Origin: Eudorina sp. 2006-703-Eu-15
Taxonomy: Eukaryota > Chlorophyta > Chlorophyceae > Chlamydomonadales > Volvocaceae
DNA: 64,000 nt
Reading direction: 5' to 3'
Assembly (NCBI GenBank): GCA_003117195.1
Contig: BDSI01000075.1
Location: 550,852 to 614,851 of the forward strand
Shown here: in pieces, positions 45,716 through 55,820 of the stretch
How positions within the stretch are numbered: the stretch's first letter is position 1
How the letters are laid out: the number at the start of each line of letters is the position of its first letter
The notes under the pieces: model-generated
What the model was told of the DNA's origin: nothing
Seen by the model: the letters and a program-made list of their open reading frames with translations, nothing else
The model's database searches: none
Translations under genes and position numbers: made by a program

Positions 45716-48700
45716 CTACCCAGACGACGGCGACGACGCGGAGGACCCTGGCTGGATACCGAACGCGCTCATGCCGTGGAGGAGCGCCAGGATCTCGTGG
45801 TTGCTGATCAGCCCGCCCCCCGCCAGCTCGGCCAGCTCGTTGCTGTCCTCCAGCGGGACGCGGGCCGCGCGCGGGCCCCCCAGATCGCCCTCCTGCTCTT
45901 TGCAGAGCTGCCCCAGCACGCCGGCCTCGCTCACGAAGTCCGACCACTTCGGATCCATCTGCGGGCGATGAGTGGTGGGCGATGCGATCCGGGTGGTGAG
46001 AGAGAAAACGACAAACCCACAAACCCATGTGGGGATCTTCAGCGTAGAGCGCACACGGGTGAACGGGCAGAGCACGGAGCCGGGCGGGGCGAGCTTGCAT
46101 CGGGTGTGGGAAGCGGAGGGCCCGGCGCGGCTGCCGCCGCTGCCGTGCAGGACTGAAGTTGATTTCTCATATGCCCCCCTTTCGCCACCGTCCTCGCGGC
46201 CCCAGGCCTGTAGATTGCGCTCCTTTCGGATAAGAAAAATGACGGATGCTTCCGTCAGATCCCCCAATCAAAAATCATGTTCAGGTTCTTCTCCGTGTTT
46301 CAGACGACGCCGCCAACGGAACCCAGCGCCACCCGGGGAAAGCCTGTGGCACAACCGCAGTGCGACCTCCTTGCCCGCCGTACCAGCAGCAGCCGCCGGA
46401 CGTTGGTGTTGAGGATGGAGTCTCGGTTGGCCTCGTCGCAGCAGGCCCGCAGCACCTTGCAGGCCTCCAGCACGAAGCCCACCGAGGGGTCGCGCTTCCC
46501 GCTGGGGATGCCCAGGGAAGGGGACGCTGCGGAGCAGCAGGCGGATCCGGGATGAGGACATAACACGGCGGGACACAGGAGGGCAATGAAATGAAATGAA
46601 ATGCCGGCGGATGGCTGTGATACCCCAACAACAACTCATGCCAGCACCCACGACGGCAATACCGTGTAAACACAATTCCGTGTCCTGTCTTTCTTTCTGG
46701 TTCATGCACGATCTTTCGAGAAGAGCGCTCTGCGGTCGGGTATGAGGCCGTCCCTGCCCACGGCCCGTCGCCTGTTGTGTGCTGCGGGCATCGAGTGTCA
46801 GCTCCGGGGGCGCCAAACTCATGGTTCCGGAACCCAGATGCGTATTGTCGGTTTGACACCCTAAGCCCAGCCCATTGCCCAAACCCATCTGCTCCTCGTC
46901 GCCATTCCGGTCAGCTCCTCGCTCCTGCCCATCGCATCCTGCCGCAGCCACCCTATCCCGAAGTGGCTGTCATAAGCACCCGAGAGACCAGTACATGTAA
47001 CTCCGACCTGCCGTTTCCTCACCGTCACCGCCTAAGCCTTGCAATCGTGCCAGTCCCTTTCCAGCGGTACTTGCTTCGGGCCCCGCCACCCCTCCGTTGC
47101 TGGCTCATCCCCCCCGCCCCTTTCACGCCCCAAACTCACCTCGGTCCGTGAGCTGCTGCTGCAAGCTAGCGCACGGCTCCTGGCTGCCCTCTCCGACCGT
47201 CAGCCCCGCGCCCATGCCTGCCGTGAAGAGCGGCCCGTACAGCTCCGCCACCTTTGACACGCAGCACGAGCGCAGCACGCGCAGCGCGCGCGTGTGCAGC
47301 GCCGAGCACATGGGGTGCGCCAGGCTGAGCGTCAGCACGCGCGGCACGAGCTTGGATCCCGCCACCAGTCGGTCTAGGGCAGTGTGGTTGGGGGCCAGCA
47401 GCATGGACACGATTTCCGTGGCCCACACGCGGTGGCTCCCCACGGCGGGCTGCGGGAGGGGAGGTGGAGGCCGGCACACGGGGCAGATGGGGACACGCAT
47501 AACATTTAACACTGGGTCGTGCCGGATCCCGGACCATGCGTCGCGCGTACCAAGCCGGTACTGAGAGGCACACGACCGATCGCGGCAAACGGTGTTAACA
47601 CGATTCAGGTCTCCGTCAACCACCGGTGAAGCCCTCACCTGTGACAAGCGCACCCCGCAACCCGCGCCAGGCGCACAGCGCCTGCCCTCTTTAGAGTTCC
47701 CACCTCCACCTAGGCACCGGGCCCATGCGCCGCAGTTCCGACTCCGTGTCTTTCACACTGCGCCCACCACCTCCACCACCACCTTCCCATCCCAATCCCC
47801 CCCCGCTCCAATCCCTGTCAACATCGCCAACTCCGCCGCTGGCACGTTGCGGATTACGGCACAGTGCGTCCACGACAGCGGGGGTCATGGGGTCCGGCCC
47901 CACCTGCGACTCGGAGACGTACTGCATGGTGACCTCCCGGGGCACCAGCTCCAGAATGGTCCCCAGCGACTCCAGGTTCATGATGCAGCCCTTGATGTGC
48001 GGCCGGGAGCCATCCACCGCTGCGTCCGTGTGTGGCACCTGGGCCACGAATGACGAGTACCAGGCAAGAGGAATTCAATGGGAGACGGAGGGGAGGTCGC
48101 AGGAGAAGCAAACTGGTCCCTGATTACGAAACATCCAGCCCATGCCCTCACTGACTGATTTGCCCATCCGCCGTTGGGTGGAAATGTCCCATCCCGCCGA
48201 GCCGCGCGAATTCTGGAACCCGCCCACGGGTGAATGGCGGCCGAACAGCGGTGCTGGGATGGGCGCTCCGGTACTGAGCGCCCACGCCGTGCCGGCAGCA
48301 TCCACGCAACGCCCCATCTCGCGGCCCGCCGCTTCCTTTACGGTTCCAATCCAGCTACGTCCTTGTCGGTCCCCCAGCCCCGGTCTGCTGCCACTACCAG
48401 CAGTCCCACACGACCTGTCGACGCAGCCGCGCTCGCACCTGCAGGGTCCCCAGCTCACGGTTCAGATGCGCGATGAGCTGCTGCAACAGCGTGCTCAGCT
48501 TGGGTATGCTTGCCGTGCCCGCCGCCACCAACGTTTTGACCTGCACACAAGATCGTTCGTTACATTTAGACATTTTTAGTGACGGACCCGAATGCCATGT
48601 CGCAATGGGGCGCACGACACTGCCCCCCAGCAGCGCTGACAGTCCGGCGGTGTGTATGCGCTTCTGCGATACCCCGAGCTTGCCGTACGGCACGAGCCTG

Positions 48701-50556
48701 TGGTATGTACGGCCTGCACCTTGGTACGGTCCTCCGCACGGTATAGCATTCGACCCGGGAGCCAGGCCCCGACCCGGTGTGTTTTTGCTGTGGACGGGCG
48801 ACCCCTGTGGCCCTGAGCCCATGCAGCCGAGCCAACCAGAGCAACCCTCACGGCCCTCCGGCCACCAGGTCGTCGCCGGCTACTACGTCCGTGCAGTGCA
48901 GTTCCATGCCGCTGTCTTGCGTCTACGGCTGCGCATAGTAGGAGATGCGCTGGCTGCATGGGTGGCCGTCAGGGTTCCGCGGTCCCGCCACTGGAACGCC
49001 CGAAGCCCCGTAGTTCCATACTCCTGCCCTCGCAATCGGACACTGCCGCCCTGGCTGGGCGACTCACCACCTCCTCCAGCCTCGGCAGGGACCATTGCTG
49101 GATCCATCGAACCCACCCGTCCGTTCATCCGTCCCGTCCATCCGTCTCTTGCTTGTTGCTTCTCTTGCCCATAGACCCCCGCTCCGACCCACATCCCAGC
49201 CCCGACCCACATCCGCCCCAGCCCCGACCCCCACGAGGCTCACCCAGGCCCACGCACCTCCGACCACAGGTCTTCCGGCGCCAAGCCCCCGTCCCCAAGA
49301 GGCCCCTCTTGCTCGCCTGCTCCGCCCGCTGCGTCATCGTCGTCGTCGCCCGTTTGGAAGTACTTGCGAAACATGGGCCCCTTAGCAAGAAGCTCCTTCA
49401 TCCCCGCGCTGGCGCCGTGCGGCCCTTCCCGGTTCGCAGCGGCACCGGCCAGCGTCGGGGCCTTTTCGAGCTCGGGCGGTTGCAACGTTCCGACCTTCAC
49501 AACGAGCTGCCTCCGGATTCTCGACACGGCCGCCTACGGTCGGGCAGGTGCGGTGAGGCATAGGTGGGTGGGATGGCGGTTCAGGGTGGGTGGACGCAAT
49601 GCGGTGCGGGGTTTCACAGCGCGGGTCGTGAGGCACTGAGTACACGTAACGGGTTTCGGCAACTGGCTGCCTGCACTTACGAGAGCTTGCGTCGCTGAGG
49701 GCGACAAGGGGTTGCCGCGAAGATCCAGCTCAATCAGCTCTGGGGCTCCTGATTCAGTCAGCATGGTTGCGAGTGCCTGCGCGGAGGTCACCGCGACGGT
49801 GTCGGAACTGGGTCCGAAAGCAGCAAGCAGTCGGTCTCACGGATAGACAACGCGCTTCGACTCACCTGGGCACCCTCGTCCGTTATGTTGTTCCCGGAAA
49901 GATCCAAGCATGTGACGCAGACGTTTGACTTCACCGCGTCCGCGAGCTGCAAGCACCCGTGCAACGGAAGCAGCCATTACCGTTTCCTGGGGTCCAGGGC
50001 TTGCACATCAAGGCGGCATTGATTCACAGACATTGACCGTACCTTCTTAGCTTTGGCGTCAAAAATGTTGCAGTGCGCCAGCTTAACCCACATATCTGTG
50101 TTGCCCCGACAGGCATCCAAAGCGGCAGTGAACCTGCAGGCACCATTATACCTACATGAATAACCCCTCAGGTTGCAGAACTAGCGGGGAGCCCGACCTT
50201 TTCTCGGCCTCAGCCTTCTGCGCCTTCGTGAGGCTGGGTTGGGCTGCAGGCTGCGGTGTCTGAGAGCCATCACCAGCCGCTCCATGTGAGCCTTTTCCCT
50301 TCTTCTTCTTCTACACACACAGAGGCCACCGCAACAAATAAGTGCAGCGGGCACATCAGCCGCCCCACTTCACCCTTTTTCCCGGAAGCATGGTAATTAC
50401 CTTTTTCTTTTTCTTTTTCTTTGAGCTCGAATCCACATTATTCACGCTGCTCGTGCTCGCCGTGCTCGCTGCGTCGCTGCGCTCCTCGTCCGAGTCCTCC
50501 TCGTCATCCTCCTCAGCTTCATCTTCTGGCCGCTTCTCTGCTTCTTTCTCTGTCAT
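45716..50556 (-). CDS. Leucine-rich-repeat protein with SAPS/PP6R-like helical region
   Basis: Exons in transcription order: 50556-50401, 50310-50198, 50133-50043, 49946-49866, 49776-49681, 49533-49258, 48540-48439, 48038-47904, 47449-47140, 46526-46384 and 45958-45716, giving about 581 residues with all phases closing. Residues 1-90 are an acidic Glu/Asp stretch followed by Lys-rich runs. Residues ~95-185 hold RI-type leucine-rich repeats (LAHCNIFDAKAKK, VTCLDLSGNNITDEGAQALA, LIELDLRGNPLSPSATQAL). From about 272 come helical segments (KLSTLLQQLIAHLNRELGTL, HRVWATEIVSMLLAPNHTAL, VGFVLEACKVLRACCDEANR). The last exon has DPKWSDFVSEAGVLGQLCKE, which resembles the C-terminal part of SAPS proteins, regulatory subunits of PP6-type phosphatases. 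That assignment is from memory and moderate. The joint between the last two exons is uncertain: a stretch near 46300-46258 (KNLNMIFDWGI then stop) could instead be an alternative end. Confidence 0.68.
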
Positions 50557-50848
50557 CTGTGGCCGTCAGCTCAGACAAGAAAAGTAGCCGCTAGTCGATT
50601 GGCGGGCTCACCGCCAATTACGGAAAGAGTCAGAACAGGAGTAAATATATGTAGAAGACATGAGCTGTGCGTCGAAAAAGTATATGGTATATGGTTGAGC
50701 AGGGGATCGGTACCAGTGTTGCTACGGAAATGATGCGTGTTGCTGCGCCTTTGATCATCTTCACCCCCAAGGTTTTCCCCAACTGTAATCAGTGGGCATT
50801 TCTGGTACAACTTGGACAATGTGACCTAGCCTGTTCTGCGTGTAAAAC
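50557..50848. promoter_or_regulatory. Bidirectional promoter between LRR/SAPS gene and MEX1
   Basis: Only 292 bp separate two divergent start codons. It is AT-richer than its surroundings, with GTAAATATATG near 50640 and AAGTATATGGTATATGG near 50679 as TATA-like possibilities. A GTGAGC...CACAG pair could make a short 5' UTR intron just upstream of the LRR/SAPS ATG. Both genes must share or overlap control elements here unless their real starts lie further inside upstream exons. Confidence 0.6.
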
Positions 50849-53424
50849 ATGCACTGCGCTGCAGTCTCCTTGAGGGTTATGGTGAAACCGGCCCGACCAG
50901 GGGGCTCACGCCTTGTAGGACCAGGGTATCGAACAAAGCGAATAGGACATCCGCCAGCTGCGAGCTCGGGCGGGAACCAAAATACTGCATGGAACACCTT
51001 GACGGACCGTCTCGTTGCGGCATCTAGCATACCCTTTTCGATTCTAGTGCTTCCGCAAGTGGTTCAGGTGAGTGGATGCTGCGGGGCTTCAGGCAGGAGT
51101 CCGGACAGGTTAGTTACGAGAAACTGCGGCTTGCCAAACAGCCAAACGCGCCGTCCTCGTTGCACAGAATGGCATCAACATGGCATCTGGACACGCATCG
51201 GCGCTGTCCATCATCTCTTGGGAGGGCTACCTCTCAGCGATGTTCGGCAACACGCTCATGTGCAGCCATTTCGCCGCCAGCGGCGAGCGCAGTGCCGTCA
51301 ACGTGCAGCTCGTGGGTATACTCAACAATTTCCTCATCCTTACACAGGTGTGCCTGGGCCTGGGCTGGAGCCCATGAGCCAGTTTGGGTGTTGGGGGTAT
51401 TGAAAATATGGGGGGTGCCGCGCCAGAGACCCCCCAACCCACTTGCTGCGCGCCAGCTCGCACGGCATCACAATTTCACAACGGGCAGCTCCGCGCCACA
51501 TCGCGTGATCTGAATCCTCGCGGGTGCTCCAGATGCTTCCCGGCTACCACTGTAGCCGCCTACCACTGAAGCCGGTCCCAATCGTCCAGGGCTTCACCTT
51601 CAAACTTTGGGGTATCCATCCCATCCGCCTCCCCTCCGCAACCTGTCTCCCCATCTCCTTCCCCCCTAGGTGGCGCTCGCTGGCTTCATGCCGCTGGCCG
51701 TGTTCCTCCTGGCCGCCGCCTTCACCGCAGTATCCACGGGCATGAGTCTCACCCGGGTGCAACGGCTCAGCGGCGCCTCGGGACCCGCTGCCGACGAAAA
51801 ATTTGGAACATGGCAGATGTGGCAGCTGGGCTCAGGGCTAGTGGGCATCGCGGTCGTGCCACAGGTGCGTTGGGACGGGTGAGGATCGTTCGATATGGGC
51901 CAGACACGCTCGAGGCAACATCGGCGGCCGGCCGCATTGTGCGCGCGTGTGTTTAATGATGAGCCCGCCCAAAATCGCCCAGGCCGCGTACGCGTATGTG
52001 TTCAGCACATAAATCCGCGCGACCCGTATCGTGTGCGCTCTTCGGCGCATCAAGCTGCGCTCATGTGCGCTCATGGTCATCAGGCGGGACGGAACCCGGT
52101 GGCTGCCTCAGTCACAGCCTCAGCCAAACCCACAACCGCAGCCAAAACCATAGCAGCGGCTTCTTAGCTGCAGCATTCGCTGCACCGCGGACGGCCGTCG
52201 CGAGCATCGGCGTTCGGGGATCCCTTAGGCGGCGTCGCCGTGCAGCGCCGGGCACGACCACGTCGTCGCCCCAACGACGGCTGTTGGACAGCATGCGGGG
52301 CTGCTCGACCGGGCCCTCCATCATCATGGCCATTGCGGCGGCAGCTGCAAGCGGCGCCACAGGCATTCATCCTGGTGTAGCATTCTACTGTTCATGCAAG
52401 GGCGTGTGCGGCACTTGGGTGCGCCACACGGGCAGGCGCCGTCGTCCCATGGATCAGATTGATGACCAGCACGCTCGAGGGCGACAGCGACTGTCCAGAA
52501 ATCCCAACCCAGCGGCCCACGGCAGTTGGGTCTCCAGAGCCGTTGCTGGCCAGGGCATTCGGGCCCAGCGGTGGAGGACATGCAGGCCAGCAGGGGCGCT
52601 ACGGCCGACTGCGGTCCAGGGAGGGCCTCCCGGCATGTTGCGTGCCACGCCGGACACCGCGGTCGCCGACGGAAGCTAGCGTCCCCTCCCCCACCGTTTC
52701 CCGATCGAGCCTTTGCTCTGGCAGCAGCGCAGCTTCAGCACGTCTACCTATTTTTCCTTTACGACCATTTCATCTCCACCGCCGGCGCAGGTCCTGTACA
52801 ACACGGTGACTCCCACGGCGAACAGCCTGCTGCCGTTCTTCTGCACGCTCGTTGCGCTTGGCGCGGTCCTTGGCGTCAAGGTGAGGGCCAGGCTGCTTCA
52901 TTAGGGGAAAGGGGACGCGACTGAGGGCTAAGCTCCAGGGAAGGGATCTCACCGAGGGCCAGGCGCCGGGCTCCAGGGGAACGCGACCGAGGGCGGGGCC
53001 CCCGAGGGAGGCATGGCGGTCCACCTCAGCAAAGTGGGGTCCTCGCGAGGGCGACCAATGCTGAGGAAGGCACGGCGCCGGCTCAGCCAGCACCCGAGCT
53101 GCTGGCGGGGCCCGCTCGTGGCTGCACCGCCGAAGCTCCACCCCACCCCTGGACCTGGGTTCCCCTCGCAGCTATCTCGGAAAGACGGCGGCGATGCGTC
53201 TACGTTGGTGCGGCAGCTGCCCGGCTGGGGAGCCACGCTCCTCTTTGCGCTGTCGCCGCTGCCGCAACTGGTGAGCCGCCCGGGTGCACCGACGCGAACG
53301 CGCACCGTGCCCCATGGCCGTGTTGCCTGCAGCCGCCTTCTGCCGTGCTTCACGGAATCCAAGGAAAGCTGTCAATAGCCCGTTGAAGGGAACCCGAGGA
53401 AAGCTGTCAATGGACCGCGGCTCC

Positions 53425-53520
<96 letters not shown>

Positions 53521-55071
53521 ATCGGTCCTGACGCGCGTCTGGCCAGGCAAGCACCTGCGGGAGAGAAACGGGTGGGGGCTATTGTGCCGATCCCCTTGCG
53601 AAGTAACGCAGGACAGTGGGCCGTTTCTTGCCCTCCCGACCGCATTTCCGATCCGTCCTTAATCACCGGCATTGGTCGGGTCGCGGCGGCGTCCGTCTGG
53701 GCGACCTACCGGTACCCTCCCCAGGTTCGGAACCTCCTTGAGCCTCAGAGCCTGGAAGGGCTGTCGGTGGGGACGATGCTGTTGGCGCTGCTTGGCAACG
53801 CGCTCATGGTGCCGCGGGCGCTGTTCGTGCGGGACGTGGTGTGGCTGAGCGGCACCACGTGGGCATGCGTGGCGGGCTGGGGCCAGCTCTTCAGCATGTT
53901 TCGCAGCGTGTCGGCGACCACCGGGTAGGTGACGGTGGTGGTGACGGTGGTGATATGTGTTCTCAGGCGGGCAGCACAGGAGTGCGTGACATGCAAGGGG
54001 CATAGCTAAGCCCGGAAAATGCCCGTATGTCACCAAACCGCCCGTGCCCCAGCCCACGAAGCAACTAGCGAGAGGCGTGGTAAGGCTGTTAGAAGGTGTG
54101 GAAGGGTGTTTAGGAAAAGAACCGGACCAACCCAGCCCAGGTACTGACATACCTACCAAATAACCTGCATGAAAAAATTTACCAGACGTAAAGGCGGCGA
54201 ACTCGACAACCGCACCACCACCGGTGTGCAATGCGGGCCGAGAGCTGACTGTGAAGGAGTAAAACGTGCGAAAGCGGACTCCTGACTGACCTGTGATAGA
54301 GTTGTTGAACAGCCAGCCGACGGTCGTCACGGAAGTTGTTGAGCAAAGGAGGGGCAAACAGCATAAGCCAAGGCCTGGCAAGGCAAAGGGAACTGCTAAG
54401 TATGTAACGTTAAGTCCTGTTGAGCCTCTGAACGGCAAGCAGGTGGGGTGTGTGCATGTGTGTGTTGGGTGCGGGAATGGGAGGGGCATGAGGGCCGGGC
54501 TAACGAACTGCATTTGCCGGGGTACGACATCAAATGACGAGAGGTGCGCGGGGCGAAAGGGCGTCTGGGGTTCAGAAGGAAATTCCAAGCTCAGGACGAG
54601 GCCGAGGAAGCGGGCGTTTAGCACCCTGGCCGGTTGTCCACCGTAATTGGAGGCGAGGTGGGGCTCGGAAGGCGCCCGCGCATCGGAGCGTGCTGTCCCC
54701 CTTCCCGAGACTAGACACAAACTCGCACCCCGGGTGCGCATTTGGTTCAGCGGGGCTGTGCTAACGGGTACGGTGGCACACCCGTGTCACGAGGCGCTGA
54801 CGCGGCGTTGTCCCCACCAAGATGATCCTCTGGTGATGAGGTGGTTGGGCCAAGCACTTGACAGGCATGCCTACTTTACTGTACTGGAAATACTGTCCAC
54901 GCCAGCCGCTGCTGTGACGTGCCCCGCTCCCACCCCAACGGCTGCCTCTCCACCCACCGCGCCACAGGTTGAGATTTCTAGACCCCTGGGTCTTCTTCAC
55001 CGTCACTGCGGCCCTGGTGGTGTACGCGGGTTACGTACTCGCGGAGCACCGGAAAGCGCAACAGTACAATG
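50849..55071 (+). CDS. MEX1: Plastid maltose exporter MEX1 (C-terminal exon unresolved)
   Basis: Exons 50849-51067, 51168-51347, 51670-51864, 52791-52880, 53172-53270, 53725-53924 and 54968-55071 give about 362 residues; plant MEX1 is somewhat longer. MEX1 moves maltose from starch breakdown across the inner plastid envelope. The ATG at 50849 starts a 45-residue transit peptide (MHCAAVSLRVMVKPARPGG). Diagnostic blocks are TDRLVAASSIPFSILVLPQV, SALSIISWEGYLSAMFGN, GWGATLLFALSPLPQLVRNL, GLSVGTMLLALLGNALMVPR and ALFVRDVVWLSGTTWA, in the same order as Arabidopsis MEX1, with many hydrophobic helices. All seven introns-exons keep phase. The last visible exon ends VVYAGYVLAEHRKAQQYN. The final exon is not certain: acceptors near 55205, 55249 and 55311 each lead to a stop within a few to about 40 codons. 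Introns hold a 92-bp (GT)n, a family A element and family B and C repeats. Confidence 0.92.
51949..51985 (+). repeat. Dispersed repeat family C, copy 2
   Basis: GTTTAATGATGAGCCCGCCC then AAAATCGCCCAGGCCG, matching 30228-30262 with a few changes and also preceded by a GT-rich stretch. It lies in MEX1 intron 3. Confidence 0.5.
52714..52757 (+). repeat. Dispersed element family A, copy upstream of MEX1 exon 4
   Basis: GCTCTGGCAGCAGCGCAGCT then TCAGCACGTCTACCTATTTT, sense orientation, ending about 35 bp before the 3' splice site at 52790. Confidence 0.75.
53428..53519 (+). repeat. (GT)46 dinucleotide repeat
   Basis: An uninterrupted run of GT for 92 bp in the MEX1 intron between exons 5 and 6. 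On the minus strand it reads as poly-His/Thr and creates a false open frame. Confidence 0.97.
53961..54025 (+). repeat. Dispersed repeat family B, copy in MEX1 intron
   Basis: GGCGGGCAGCACAGGAGTGC then GTGACATGCAAGGGGCATAG, nearly the same as 113-165. Continues with CTAAGCCCGGAAAATGCCCG. Confidence 0.6.
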
Positions 55072-55820
55072 GTGGGTCGCAGTTGCGGCCGACATAGCGC
55101 GTTGTGGCCGGTGGTCGTGGGCTGGAATACGAACGGCCGGACGGTCACCGGAACAGCCAGGGGGTGACCTTTGAGTCAACCTTGTATGATTTTGATTTCG
55201 CGTGATGCAGTGTTTCGTGGTATCTATCGCGGGGTTGTATGCGCTCGCAGGCCTTGGACTCGCGACGCGGGTTGTGATTGCAGCTGGAATGTCCTCCCGG
55301 CATGCTTGCAGGGCAGAGGCAACAGACTGAACAGTTTTTATGACCATTTTGCAGTTGAAATGTTAGCTCGCGTGGGTTGGGGGATGTTATTGGCGGTGAC
55401 CGACTGGATGCCGTGGCTAGGGGGCAGCCGTTGACGTACGCAGGTGTTGACCCGCCTCGTGTGTACATGTTGTTTCGACTTGATTGCGGAAAGTTTATTT
55501 TTGCTCGTAGAACATTCCGCATTGGAAAGTCCTATTGGGCATGTGCCGTCGAGTATGACGCACACTCGAACGTCGAGTGTCTAGCTCTAATCCATAACGC
55601 TTGATTCCAGGGACGTTGTCCTGATTTGGAAGCCACATATTTTGTCCTGACACTTACCGCGATATATTGATGAGGTGAGCGGAATCAAATGGCCGTGTAC
55701 GGCAAGGGTCTGGTAAGCCTCGCGATTTGCGAAGAACGCTGCCACCATGATTATACAGATAATGGCAGCAGGTAATTTGTGGGTCTAGACGCCGTGTGTC
55801 CATGTAAGGAAAGACCAGAA
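55072..55820. other. MEX1 3' region and upstream region of next gene
   Basis: Contains whatever exon completes MEX1 plus its 3' UTR, then the promoter of the gene starting at 55821. One frame near 55207-55300 (CFVVSIAGLYALAGLGLATR) is strikingly helix-like but does not join exon 7 in phase. A TGTAA at 55803-55807 could end MEX1 transcripts, only 14 bp before the next ATG. Base composition is AT-richer throughout. Confidence 0.5.

Noticed and set aside
46258..46300. Stop after KNLNMIFDWGI as the definite end of the LRR/SAPS gene
   Set aside because: Its acceptor is weak (GGAG), and the exon at 45958-45716 is clearly protein-like and joins in phase directly; retained only as a possible alternative.
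53172..53672. Minus-strand frame with poly(HT)
   Set aside because: An artefact of the (GT)46 repeat in a MEX1 intron.
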